Assembly: GCA_011032825.1 (NCBI GenBank)
Contig: JAADJZ010000005.1
Coordinates: forward strand, 811,001 to 875,000
Length of the DNA stretch: 64,000 bases
Reading direction: 5' to 3'
DNA from: Massariosphaeria phaeospora
Taxonomy: Eukaryota; Ascomycota; Dothideomycetes; Pleosporales
How positions within the stretch are numbered: position 1 is the stretch's first letter; each line of letters opens with the position of its first letter. The notes below the pieces were generated by a model. That model ran no database searches. It was given only the letters and a program-made list of their open reading frames with translations, and had not been told where the DNA came from. The position numbers were made by a program, and so were the translations under genes. Of this stretch, positions 44,661 to 55,962 are shown piece after piece.

Positions 44661-45152
44661 ACGTTTTCCAGGGGTGCGGTCAGTTACGATGACGATGAAG
44701 GTCTCGACTCAGAAAGAATGGGTGTTGGAGTCTTATAGTCAACAGCTATCTCCGTTTTCCGCGCTCAACACCGTTTAGTAGATAGCTACTTCCCGGTATC
44801 GAGTTTTCTGATTGGCGAGCGTATGCTAGTCGACGGTTGTTATCCATCGAAAACAAGATGTCGGGCGATAAGGCGTTGTGTCTCCCATGTCAACGAGCTG
44901 CTTCTTATATTGCCCTATGCGGTTAGCATGTGCAGATTGGGACCCATCAGCGAACAAAAGCCGAATACAAGATCTCCGCGCTTCAACAAGAACAGATAAG
45001 AGTCGCTTGGTGTTTTGGTTTACCGTGCTGAGAAACGTAAATGCTGGTCATACTTAAATCCATCGACGTGTAGTAGCCAGAGTGAGAAAATCGAAACGAG
45101 ACAGAAAAATCCAGTCAAAGGCATAGTTATTGTTGAATTGGACGTTCTCTCC
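44661..45152. other. Intergenic, nothing recognised
   Basis: About 490 bp upstream of the DUR3 remnant. No ATG-started exon continuing the symporter frame is visible. The 3' end of the DUF202 gene borders it. Confidence 0.5.
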
Positions 45153-45997
45153 TCAAAAGTAAGTCTTATCTATATCAACCGCCACCGCCAGAGCGAAAAG
45201 GGCCACGCATAGCTTTCTAGTTAGTCAAGTAAAACACGAGAGACGACTTTCCACTTACCAGAATACTCAGTAGCATTATACCAGTAATCTCCCATCCGCC
45301 CGCATGCACTTTCCCCCGGATCATCGCGTTCTGCTGCCGCCAGAATCGAAAAGCGCCAATCAAGAGCACTACCACACCTAGACCGATAAAAGAAGCCGCA
45401 AGGGGAGTGCCGAGGACGAAGAATCCAAACTTGGGACTGGGGTTTACCGCATGCTGCAGGTGAAAAAGCTGCGCTATGAGGACGCCTGTCATTGCGAGGG
45501 CAAGAGAAGTTCGTAGATAGCCGAGGAAGGTGCGCTCGAGAGCTTCAAGCATCAGCGGTAGACTCCAGGTCTGTGAAAACCCCCGACGTACCTAGATGAT
45601 CTCTGTGCGCTCCGTCGTCGATGGCCACGCTAATCTGCGTGGCCCAGAAGTTCACCATCGGATCATACCAGTGCGGGGCCTGTCTCCTCAATCGATATCT
45701 CGGCGCATTGTGTGCGTCCGGACCCTGTGAGTCCTGTGCAGTGCTTATATTGGAGATGGATCGGTGCACGCCCGGACGATGCGAAGAGCCTCTCGACGTG
45801 CCGCGTGAGCGAATGGTAGGAGAACGGCCAAGGTCACGCTGCAAACCGTGGAGGGATTCCAATTCCTGAGCAGTCCTGTGTCTGCCATTCTGGCGGGACT
45901 CCTCCGAATCTGGATGCGGCGGGCTAGCGTTGAAGTGGAGAGCGGCGGGAGGGAGTGCATGCGGGGAAGCTCGGATTGAGCCGTCTCGCTCGGTCAT
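45153..45997 (-). CDS. DUF202 membrane protein
   Basis: Three exons, 45997-45592, 45542-45259 and 45212-45153, give 249 residues. A 120-residue hydrophilic, Ser/Arg-rich N-terminus is followed by the DUF202 domain, which begins at ALERTFLGYLRTSLALAMTG and has three membrane segments: LALAMTGVLIAQLF, LAASFIGLGVVVLLIGAFRF and, after the last intron, LCVALFALAVAVDI. Without the small last exon the third membrane helix would be lost, which is why I prefer the spliced end over the read-through stop at 45217. DUF202 is also found at the C-terminus of Vtc proteins of the vacuole; a stand-alone protein like this has no assigned function. Confidence 0.82.
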
Positions 45998-46268
45998 GGA
46001 CGCAGTCGGGGAAGTGCAAGTCGAGCAGCGACCGAGCTCGCAGCCATGCTCGATAATCTAGTCGAGGCTGAAGGAGGGGGCCCGAGATCAGAATGCTGGC
46101 GGGGAGAGTTGGTCGCGCTAGTATTGGGTTCTGTTGCTATGTCACCAGTACATAACACAACTGTGGCTGACGGCCGCTGCGCCACAGGGCTCAATTGTTG
46201 GGCAAGGCTAAGGTCTACCGTACCCAGATAGCCCTCGCCCAAGTGTAATTTACAGGCCAACTTGTCTT

Positions 46269-47554
46269 TTACTTCATCAGCTTGCTCGCCATGTTCAGCA
46301 TGCTTCCAACGGCAGAACCTCCGCCCTCACCATCATTGCCAGCTCCTCCACCCATTGCATTTCCTCCACTTGCTGCACTACCTCCACTACCCCCGCCCAT
46401 CTGCTTCTTCATGTACATCTTGAAAGCAAACTGAGCGGCTTGAGCGATGGCATCTTGCTTCGTAGTGCCGGGTTGCTGCCACACTTGTAAGTATGAGAAA
46501 TAGATGCTGCTTAACAAACGTACCGTCTTCCCTTCACTGCTCTGCTTGTCAAACAGCTGGGCAGCCTGACCCATTGCCATGCCGATGAACTCATTCTGGC
46601 CCCCTCCTTTAGAGCTGTTATTGCTCCCCCCACCTGAAAACGAATTCATAGCCTGGAAAGCAGCTGCGGCACCAAGGTTGTTCGAGCTGGCGTGCTCGTC
46701 GCTGCTGTCGCCACCGCCGTAGTACCTGTTGTGCTGCTGGCGCGCGTCATCCTCGTCGTAATCTTCTTCTTCGAGCCTAGACTTCTTACCAGAGAGCACG
46801 CCTAGGGCATTGCCGAACAGGTCCGAGTCTCCCGAATCTCCGGCATGGGAGGAAGCATGCTGCGCGGCACCGGACCACTCGTCATCATTGCGCTGAGATT
46901 TGTTGTGGTCGTTGTCTCGTCCACTGCCCCCGTACGTGGATTTTTCATGGCGACGATTATCATCATTATCATTGCGACCTCCTAATTGTCCAAAGTCAGT
47001 GAACTGCAAAGCCATGATATTGAAAGAGAAGAGGACTGGAACCCACCATATCCACCTTGAGAACCACCTCCATAACCCCCACTCGGACGATCCGAGGATT
47101 CATCTCGGCCACCGCCGTGGCCGCCCGAGGGACGGTCGCTGTACTCGTCCCGACCACCGCCATAGCTCTCACCTCCGCTAGGGCGATCATAGCTCTCACT
47201 CCCGCCTCCATAACCTCCACTTGGGCGATCGCTGTCGTTGTTCCCACCTTGACGTCTGTCGTTCTCGTCATTTCTGCCTCCGCTTGGGCGATCATTGTAC
47301 TCATCGCGGCCACCTCCAACGCCTTCGCCTGGGGTAGGACGGTTATAACCTCCACCAGAGTAGCCTCCGCGCTCTTCACGGCTCTCACTAGAATGTCCTT
47401 CTCCTCTTCCTCCGCTTGAGCGGTCACCCTCACGTCTATCGTCGTCTCGCCCGTAGCCTTCAGTGTTGCCTCCGGAGTATCCGTCCCCACGTCTATCTTC
47501 GTCGCGGCCATAACCACCACCGCCTCCCTGGCCATACGAATCGTTGTATGACAT
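46269..47554 (-). CDS. Gly-rich beta-flanking-like protein
   Basis: Three exons, 47554-47047, 46981-46524 and 46475-46269, give 390 residues. Start is the ATG of MSYNDSYGQG. The N-terminal half is Gly/Asp/Arg/Ser-rich with repeated DRPSGGYGGG and RRDEY-like blocks. The C-terminal half has NALGVLSGKKSRL, AAAAFQAMNSFSGG, EFIGMAMGQAAQLFDKQ and QDAIAQAAQFAFKMYMKK, ending in a Gly/Ser-rich tail. This matches a conserved fungal protein sometimes annotated beta-flanking protein, of unknown role. The second intron is 48 nt with no stop, so retention would add 16 residues without shifting the frame. Low-complexity Gly-rich proteins of this kind may bind RNA; that is speculation. Confidence 0.75.
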
Positions 47555-48441
47555 GGTCAATGTGGGATGTTTTCTAGACTGAGTCAGTCTCGATGCACTT
47601 TAGTGCAAGGCAAGAGGGTCCCAATGCATTGCAAGAAAAGAGTATCGATCTGAGGTCGACTGCAAAACCACGCGCATGATGCATTCACCCATGATGACGA
47701 TCATCGATCTGGTGATGGTAAACTGGAAAACCAACTCATTTTCTTATGAAACCGAACCCCGAAAGAAGATGGAAAACTCACCAAATCGTAAAATCTGAGC
47801 CAAATGCTTTGATTGTGAAAGCTCGATTGTTCAGACTATCAATTGTTGAAGAGAGAGGCGAGAGGGCATGGTACCTCTTCCAAGATCTGTGACGTGATCT
47901 AGATCCAAGCTACGGGACGGGAACGGCTACCCCTCGTCACCATAATGACGTACCCTACAGCCACGCGGCTACCCCTCATGCATCGATTGGCACAAGGTTG
48001 ACTTCGATCTAGATGATTGATTTCGATGATTGGTTTATCTAGAGGGAGCATTTTACAAACGTTCTTTGCAAGGCGTGTTGGCGAGGAATTCCCGGTTTTC
48101 AGCTCGTATTTGCTTCTTGATTTCGATGCTTGTACGCTGTTGATAGGTGGCAGCGGAGAGCACACCCCCGCAGGATTTACTATCAACGAAGATAGACTTT
48201 GGTGGGCAATCCTCTTGATAGTATAAGAGTTTTAGTAAAAAGTAGATAGTTTACCTTTATGTATAGTATGGTCTTGTTTTCAATCAATTCTCAAGAGCAG
48301 TGCTAATTGAACAACGCAGACGGGATTGACTGTAAGAAAATGATGCTAAGGTACAGTATGTACAGCCAGTCGCTATTCGCTGACATCGAATGGCACTGTA
48401 GTGCAATGAATTTCTCCTCTTGTCTCTCTATCGCTCGTACG
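47555..48441. other. Intergenic, nothing recognised
   Basis: About 890 bp between the Gly-rich gene start and the NUO49 stop. Repeated GATCTAGAT-like words occur around 47897-48011. No supported gene. Presumed promoter of the Gly-rich gene. Confidence 0.5.
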
Positions 48442-49908
48442 TTACCGATCGACCTCGCCAAACACCAAATCCATAGTGCCGATTATGGCCACGGCATCAG
48501 CAAGTAGATGCCCTCTTGAGATCTGGTCCATGCAGGCCAAGTGTGCGAATCCAGGCGCGCGAATCTTACACCGATATGGTCTCTCACTGCCGTCCGAGAC
48601 GAGGAAGACACCCATCTCGCCCTTTGGCGCCTCAATAGCGCTGTAAGTCTCGCCTGGAGGAACGCTATAGCCCTTACTAAATAATAGAAAGTGGTGAATA
48701 AGCGCTTCCATGTTCTCCTTCATCGCAGCGCGGGGCGGAGGGGCGATCTTGTAGTCTTCGACCTTGATGGGACCAGCCGGCATCTGATTGAGGCACTGGT
48801 GGATGATACGGAGCGATTGTCGAAATTCTTCCATACGGCAAAGATAGCGGTCATAGCAGTCGCCGTTGACACCGACGGGAACGTCGAACTCGACCTGATC
48901 GTATGCATCGTAGGGCTGTGACTTCCGGATATCCCAAGGCACACCCGAGCCACGAAGCATTACACCACTGAATCCATAGTTGATAGCGTCAGCTGCAGAA
49001 ACAACACCCACGCCCTTGGTTCGTCCAATCCAGATGCGGTTGTCCGTCAACATTTCCTCGGTTTCGTCGATGCGGTCGCCGAATTGTGTTGCCCATTGAT
49101 AGATATCGTCAAGAAGGCCAAGAGGGATATCTTGGGACACACCACCGGGGCGGACATAGGCTGCGTGGAGTCGTGCACCAGAGACACGCTCGTAGAACTC
49201 CTAGGCACATATTAGAGTTGTTTGAGACTCGTCTTTGTTCCCATAACCCACCATAAGCTTTTCACGCTCCTCAAACCCCCACAAGAACGGCGTCAAAGCA
49301 CCAACATCCATGGCGTGCGAGAGTACCGACATAAGATGGTTCAGAACCCGAGTGATTTCGCCAAACAAGGTCCGGATGTATTTGGCGCGAATAGGGATTT
49401 CGATGTTGAGCAGCTTCTCCGTGGCGAGACAAAAACATTGCTCGTTCGTCATCATCGAGACGTAGTCCAGGCGATCGAAATACGGCAGCGCCTGGAGATA
49501 TGTTCGGTATTCAATCAGCTTTTCCGTCCCCCGGTGTAGCAGACCAACGTGGGGATCCGCGCGCACAATCTCCTCGCCGTTCAACTCCAGAATCAAGCGC
49601 AACACGCCATGGGCAGCTGGATGCTGAGGCCCGAAATTGACAGTATAGTGCCTAATCTTCCTCTCCGTGGGGGTCGTGCCTTCATCGTACTCGGCCTCCT
49701 CGGTGTTCTCGGCGGGCTGGCTGAAGGTCGAGTCGGTCTCGGTAAAACGCGTCTTTTGGTCGGATTCGACGCTGGCATAGTGGCGAGGCAGCGAGGTCGA
49801 GACGCAGCGGGCGAAGGGTCGTGGTCCTCGTGCGAAATGCGGTCGCGGGGGCGTCTGGCACAGCCGTTTGGCTGTGTGGCCGGCAAGACGCGCAAAAGAC
49901 ACGGGCAT
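48442..49908 (-). CDS. nuo49: NADH:ubiquinone oxidoreductase 49 kDa subunit (complex I)
   Basis: Two exons, 49908-49252 and 49200-48442, give 471 residues. It is a core subunit of mitochondrial complex I lining the ubiquinone-binding site with the PSST subunit. The N-terminus is a mitochondrial targeting sequence ([16 protein letters not shown]). The conserved domain starts [20 protein letters not shown] and includes [42 protein letters not shown], and across the intron [20 protein letters not shown]. It ends [25 protein letters not shown], the invariant C-terminus of the family. The head-to-head neighbour is the AC40 gene, with 218 bp between start codons. Confidence 0.96.
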
Positions 49909-50030
49909 GGTGATGGTGAGAGGCCGGCTATGCCCGTCTGCGGCGTCAATGGGGGTTGTGGCGGAGATGGCGGTCGCCGCAGTTATCTTGAGGGGAGAAG
50001 TGATGATGCTACGAATATTGCCGAGCCGTA

Positions 50031-50035
50031 ATTGG
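50031..50035 (-). promoter_or_regulatory. CCAAT box between nuo49 and RPC40
   Basis: ATTGG on the plus strand (CCAAT on the minus) within the 218 bp between the two start codons, about 120 bp upstream of nuo49. Fungal respiratory genes are commonly bound here by the CCAAT-binding HAP complex. Confidence 0.45.
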
Positions 50036-50126
50036 CCGAAAAGGGCTTGGCGTGGTTGTCGTTACTAAGTTGCATCTGCTCGAAAAATTCCCCGCAACTC
50101 GTCAACCTCCACGATACACCTCCAAT

Positions 50127-51362
50127 ATGCCTGTACCAAGTGCAGAGGAGCTGACGAAGCGCAAGGTAAGCCTGCGACCATTGTTCTGCAAAGAAAACTG
50201 ACTGACGGTCTTTTCAGCGAGTCGAGGTCGGCATTGAAACAGTCAGCAATCAAGCATCCACCGACTTCCCAGGTCACTGGCCGGGCGAAAGCCACGAATG
50301 GGACATCGAACACTTTGAGAAAGTAAGTTGACTACAGCCTAGGTATATGCGCACGCCTTTTCCAACATGCTGACATCTGTGTAGAAGTTCGATATCCGAT
50401 TTCACAAATACCATCCCCACGATGCCGAATTCTCCCTGGTCGGAATCGATACCTCGGTCGCGAACGCCTTCCGCCGAATCATGCTCGCCGAAATCCCTAC
50501 CCTCGCCATAGAAACCGTCTTCATCAACCAGAACACGTCGATCGTCCAAGACGAAGTGCTCGCGCACCGCCTCGGCCTGATCCCACTGCAAGGTTCGAAA
50601 GAAGGACTGGACTGGATGCGATGGTACCACCAGCCCACAGAAGATGACCCCGGCTCAGGATCGCCCTCAGACTACAACTGCGTGCAGCTGCATCTGGACG
50701 TGAAATGCGAGTGGCAAGAGGACGGTTTGAAGCGAGTGGCGCAGGGAGAGACGGATCCAGATCGGCTGTATACAGGCCACAACGTATACGCGCGAGACAT
50801 AGTCTACACGCCGACGGGAAAACAGCATGACATCTTCGACAAGGAGCCCATCAAGCCCGTACACCCGCAGATTCTTATCGCGAAGCTGCGGCCAAAACAG
50901 GAAATCACACTCATGATGCACGCGGTCAAAGGTGTCGGCCAGGACCACGCCAAATTCTCCCCCGTAGCGACCGCCTCATATCGCCTACTGCCCACCATCG
51001 ACATCACCAAACCGATCGTTGGCGCCGACGCAAAGAAATTTGCTCGTTGTTTTCCGCGCAAAGTCATTGCACTCGAGGAAGTGACCGCCCAAGACGTACA
51101 AGAACACCCGGAACTCAAGGGCCAAGAAGGCGAAGCCAAAGCCGTAGTCGCAGACCCAATGAGCGATACCGTCAGCAGAGAGTGCCTGCGTCATGCCGAA
51201 TTCAAGGCCAAGGTCAAGCTAGGGCGGGTTAGGGACCATTTCATCTTCAGGGTTGAGAGTACGGGGCAGAGGGACAGCGACGAGTTGTTTTTGGAGAGTG
51301 TGAGGCTGCTCAAGGTGAAGTGCCAGAGGATAAAGCGGGGGTTGAACGAGATGATGAGATAA
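50127..51362 (+). CDS. RPC40: RNA polymerase I and III subunit AC40 (RPAC1)
   Basis: Three phase-0 exons, 50127-50165, 50218-50322 and 50385-51362, give 373 residues. AC40 with AC19 forms the alpha-like assembly platform of RNA polymerases I and III. The joins give MPVPSAEELTKRK/RVEVGI and WDIEHFEK/KFDIRFHKYHP. The RNA polymerase alpha-motif is clear: FSLVGIDTSVANAFRRIMLA, ETVFINQNTSIVQDEVLAHR, GLIPLQ. The late part has HAKFSPVATASYRLLP and ends in DHFIFRVESTG and KRGLNEMMR. The first exon is only 39 nt, which is why the main frame appears to start inside the alpha motif. Confidence 0.95.
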
Positions 51363-52095
51363 AGAAAGACCGAGGTGTGAGTTTTTTGAGATCAGGCGTT
51401 GGAAAATAACATGCATTGCTGGAGTTACGGATATCAGTCGGAAAAGTTCACGATATCATGGGAAGGCGCATGTAGCAAATGCTAGGTAGTATTTGGACCA
51501 TCTGTTCAGGTCAGGACTATCGGTGTACCTTTTACAAGCTTATTTTCCTGCTGCTGCAATCTCGTTCATCCGGCTCATAGCCTTGCAACTTCTTCTTCCT
51601 GTATCATCAACTGACCGTCGCAATCATACCAAGTCCATCATCGTGGGTAAGTGTAATCGTAACATAACAAGAAAGTTCAAGGGCAGAGCAAGTTTAACTG
51701 GTAGCTACAACCAGCAACAAAAAGGAGACAGGGGTGTGGTATACCCTAGATGCCAAAGGCAATACATGCAGAGGGTACAGAGACAGTGTGTTAGAGGTAC
51801 AATGGGTATCAATTTTGAAAGCCGCCAAACCGCCGCCCATGGTGAAAACACCAGAAAACAAGAGCCCACCGAATTGGTACAAGAAGCTCAGACAATACAA
51901 CACAAGGAAACTTTTGAGTCAATGAATAATCGGATAGAGAAGTGTATCGTCCCGTCAAGGGAGAGATGCTGCATACGGGTCGTGTGGCGGGGAGGTTGGT
52001 TGCAATCGCACGCGATCAGGTCCTCCAGGCACTCCCATACGTGGGTGGCCACCGTAGTTGCACTCGTGTTTCCAACATTGCCGTAAAATCGTAGT
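51363..52095. other. Intergenic between convergent genes, nothing recognised
   Basis: About 730 bp between two gene ends. A 197-residue plus frame at 51493-52086 has no domain, odd composition and no splice link, and is not supported. It probably holds the 3' untranslated regions. Confidence 0.55.
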
Positions 52096-53082
52096 CTACA
52101 GCTCGGAAAGCGCCTGGCTGCACAAATCCCGTACGCTCGTAGGGTCAAAGCGGGGGCGGAAGTTCACCGTCCTTCGGCTCCACCGCAGCTGATCCACCTC
52201 GGCGTCGCTGCTGTTCGTAGAGTCCCTACTCACAGGCCTCGAGCTGAGCGTGGAGCTAAGAGTCGAGCTGCGCGAGCGCGAGTACGAGAAGCGGAATATG
52301 GGTGCTGGCGGCGTCTCCTTGAGTTCCCGGACGTTGGTGAGATGCATTTGAACCATACGTAACATCGATGAGACGCCGGTGGATAACTTATCTTCTGGGA
52401 CCATGGACTCAGACGACCCGGGCACCGAGGTGGCGATGGGGCTGGGGCGTTTGCGGCACTGTTGCGGGCTTATGGTGAAGTCGTCTAGGATACCTCGAGA
52501 TGGTGGGGAGCGCTTGAAGTAGTTTGACCGCTTAGGAGTTGGTTCACAATCAGACTCGTCATCACCTTGGTCTGCAAATGAGGTTGTACTGGAAGTGGTC
52601 GACTGTTCGGAGTGGATGGATGCAGCATTAGATGCTCGTCGGCCGTCAAGACCAAATTCGTCTCTAGAATTGATAGACGTGGGCGATTGAGAATCGTTGC
52701 TGTCTTCCAGTAGTTGGGAATCGGGCGGAGTAAGCACAGCGATGGCAGCGAGGTAGTGTTTTTCCGCTAGGTCTAGTTCAGAGGACCTGTTACGCATGCT
52801 GGTCTCGCGAGCCAATGTGTCGTGCGAGAGCGCGAGGTAGAAGTGAAGATAGGCCAGGTGCATGGGATGAATCTGAGACTCTGTTAGCATTCAATGTATA
52901 AACTTGTCAAAGTGCGGCCGTATAGGCTTCTAGAAAATCGGGGTGTAACACACCTCGTTGATAGAGCGAGTCAGGAGCCTCTCGCATTCTGTGGCGCATT
53001 GAATATAGTGGCGGCTTTGGAAAAGGTCCTTGATAGCAGGCATCCTGGCCTTGATTTCTGTGTACATGGACGCGGGAACCAT
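52096..53082 (-). CDS. Conserved fungal protein, TPR-like N-terminus
   Basis: Two exons, 53082-52954 and 52872-52096, give 301 residues. Start MVPASMYTEIKARM; a second ATG at residue 6 is a possible alternative. The first 90 residues look helical and TPR-like: IKDLFQSRHYIQCATECERL, then HPMHLAYLHFYLALSHDTLA and LDLAEKHYLAAIAVL. The remainder is Ser/Asp-rich and disordered, ending with RRTVNFRPRFDPTSVRDL and CSQALSEL. I recognise the arrangement as conserved among filamentous fungi but cannot assign a function. The neighbouring TTG microsatellite is in its 5' leader. Confidence 0.75.
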
Positions 53083-54114
53083 CGTGTATTGTCGTTGTTG
53101 TGTTGTTGTATTGTTGTGTTGTCGTTGTTGTCGCGTGTACGTGCTGTTTACCTGTTGGCAATGGTAACGTTAGAAATTTGGCTGCAGACGGGAGGGAAGG
53201 CACGCGTTCAAGAAGGCAGCAGAAAGTAAGCCAACAATGCTAATTCAAGGGGAATGTGATAGTAGAGTGTGTGAGAGCCAATTGAGCCTAACAGCAATGC
53301 TGTTGGTGGTGGTTGGTGGCCTGGCAAAGATGAGGTGGCGGAAGATGCTTGAGCCCGGTGGAACCAACAGCCGAACCAAACTTCAGGCGCAGCGACGAAC
53401 GACAACTGCAGTCAGTCTGCAGGCAGAAATGCTCCGCGACTAAACATAAGACATATATTATAGGGCGGCGACACGACCGACGGCGCCTGGGGCAAGGTGG
53501 AAGCGCACCTGCAGGCGTTTCAGGCTATCGATACTGCACGCGCATGGCATATGTTTCAGGCAGGTGTAGTGCTTGTTGCACTCGGCACCTTGCCGCTCTG
53601 AGAAGGTGCAGCTGGTCAACGGCCGCCGTGGATGGTATGCCCGGCGCCTTGCCGTCAGCTGTGCCGCGCTGCAGCATCTCCTGCACAAACATTGTTTGAT
53701 GCGCCGCCGATGAGTCGAGTGCAGGGAGACGGACCGGCAAGAGCATGCGCACGAAGAGGAGCCCCGGTAGCTATACAACATCTGGGAGCACCCCCCTGGC
53801 AAAATGCATTGCCTATCAGGATAAACTTGAGGCAAATGCTCTTGACAGTACACAAGGTTCTAGCCAGTGGTTGGTAGTCTATCTTGATCTTTACAAAGCC
53901 CTATTGTATCTAGCATGCTAGGTAATGTCTGCATGAGACCGCCATTTCGGCCTTCTAAACGAGACCATGGCGGCGGGCACAGTAGGAAATCGCGGCATTG
54001 TGGACACTGTTTGAGGACAAAGGAGCTATGAACAGATGTTTATTCTACATGACCCCGGTGCGGGTGGATTGAGCCAATGTTGGGAGATATGCAGCGCAAG
54101 GTCGACCACGATCT
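53083..54114. other. Intergenic about 1 kb, nothing recognised
   Basis: Contains a TTG microsatellite at its start, then sequence without a supported gene; Cys-rich minus frames at 53458-53853 look like composition noise. It includes the promoter of the conserved protein gene and the 3' end of ATP3. Confidence 0.5.
53088..53133. repeat. TTG microsatellite
   Basis: Imperfect (TTG)n with interruptions TCG and TGT. It would be CAA-rich on the transcript of the conserved protein gene, a few bases upstream of its start codon. Confidence 0.8.
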
Positions 54115-55257
54115 CTACATGTCCTCCGACGCAGTCGCACCAGTAATAATTTCGACAAGCTCTCCAGTAATGACAGCTTGGCGAGTACGGTTGTACAGGA
54201 TCTGGAACTTGTTGATCATGTCGCCGGCGTTCTTGGAAGCGTTCTACATTACCAGTCAGTTTGCCATGTCTATTAGTTTCATAGTATTCACTTACATCCA
54301 TAGCATTTCGTCGTGCGGACTGTTCACATGCGTGACCCTCGGCAAGTGCCTAACTGTATTTTAGCGATGCCCAACCAAGGTAGCCGCTTGCACGTACCCA
54401 GTACAGCGAATTGGCGAATGCATATTCCCGGAGGTTGGAGAGAACCTCGTCGTCAATCTCGAAAGTGGCGTAGTTGGCTAATCGTGTCAGTTCAAGACAT
54501 GCATCGCAGACTTGATGCGGACATACGGGACTGAGCAATAGCTTCCTCAGAAAACGCCTCCACGGTTGTCGCCTCGTAGGTCTGGGCATTGATGAACTTG
54601 TTGTACATGATACCGATGGAAGCGTACTCGGTTGGCAGCTGTGAGACCTGGTCGGCGATGGCCGCGGCATCAGCAAAGGTCGGGACGTTCTTGCCGATTC
54701 CAGCAAAGCTGAGAACAATGTTTTTGGCATTGGACCGGCTCAGTTGCGCCTTGCACTTCTCGCCCAGGACAACGATTTCCGCCTCGGGTTTCTGTGCCAG
54801 TATCGCCCTGATTTTCCGCGACATGCCAGAATGGATACCGCCGCAAAGACCCTTGTCGGAGCTGCAGATGATGAACAGCTGCTTCTTGCCCTCGCCCTCC
54901 AACGGCTTCGTCTCGGCGTTCTCGAAAACGGTGTTGGAAGTTTGGCCGTACTGCCGGGACTCGGTCATGGCCCGCTGCGCGCGGGTGAGTTTCGTCGAGG
55001 CGACAATCTTCATCGTCTTGGTAATTTTCTCAATGTTGCGAATTGACTTGAGGCGGCTTTCGATCTCGCGGAGGGTGGCGTAGGTAGCCGCATTGGTGGC
55101 ATTGACAGCGGCGGGCCTGCAACATGGAGCTCAGTCAGTTTCTGATGCAATTGGCGCTGCCATGGCCGTGGAGAGGGCGCCATGGGGGGAGGGCTTAGTA
55201 CCGGACGGCGGCGGCCATGCCAGCTCGCAAAGCCGGACGCGCAGCTCGGGACAGCAT
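54115..55257 (-). CDS. ATP3: ATP synthase gamma subunit, mitochondrial
   Basis: Five exons: 55257-55202, 55116-54527, 54477-54398, 54349-54296 and 54243-54115, giving 302 residues. The gamma subunit is the rotating central shaft of F1-ATPase. It starts [17 protein letters not shown], a mitochondrial presequence, then [36 protein letters not shown], and [15 protein letters not shown]. The joins at [22 protein letters not shown] and [16 protein letters not shown] follow the family closely, and the end is [19 protein letters not shown]. Divergent from TOP1 with about 700 bp shared upstream DNA. Confidence 0.96.
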
Positions 55258-55427
55258 TGTGAAGCGGGAGAGGAGCTGAGATGGAGTGGAGATGGCAGGC
55301 AGCCGGGCGGGTTCGGGATCGTGGGCGTGGGCGTGGGCGACTGCTGCTGCGGAGGGAAGCTTCGGTCAAACCGTCAAAGGCTGCGGCAGGCGCGCTAGCC
55401 CCGGCGGGAGAATGCTAGTGGCGTCGC

Positions 55428-55435
55428 TCACGTGA
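55428..55435. promoter_or_regulatory. TCACGTGA palindrome in the ATP3/TOP1 divergent promoter
   Basis: A perfect 8-bp palindrome with a CACGTG core, 171 bp upstream of the ATP3 start and about 530 bp upstream of TOP1. CACGTG is the binding core of Cbf1-type and other bHLH factors. Confidence 0.5.
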
Positions 55436-55962
55436 CGCTGCCCTTTCCAAGGTTGGCTTGCTGAGGAAAGACCGACACGGCGCTCACCTGCGCGCCGGAC
55501 AGACGGCCAGCACCCGCGAGAATAGATACATCAATGGGCGCACTGCCTGAAAACGCCCCTCTCTCACCCTCCAGTCCCCGTTGCACCTGGGCCCTGAGCC
55601 CTCTGCGCGCCGGACGGAGCTGTTCTGGCCGTCCCTAAGGGGCTGTAGTAAGCGACGCGACTTAGCGAAAAACGAAGGCAGGCCGAGCCCGAGTCCTGGC
55701 CCTTCACTTGTCAACTTAAAGCTGCAACCTTCCTTGGACATTCCTCCATCGATCGCCCCGTCACCTCGCCACCATCTCCCCCCTCGCCTTTCCGACGCGG
55801 CGTGCTTGCGGCCACCTCGCTCGCGCCCCATCGCGATTTGCAGCCTCTGTTTGCCGTCTCGCTCCACGCACCAGCAGCTTCCTTGGCTCAGCGCCAGACA
55901 AAGCTGCTCCCAACCACACTTTTCATTGCTTGCCCAGTCGCAGGCAGCCGTTCATCCTCACC

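Noticed and set aside
51493..52086. 197-residue plus frame after RPC40
   Set aside because: It lies between two gene ends, has no domain, and its composition does not match neighbouring coding DNA.
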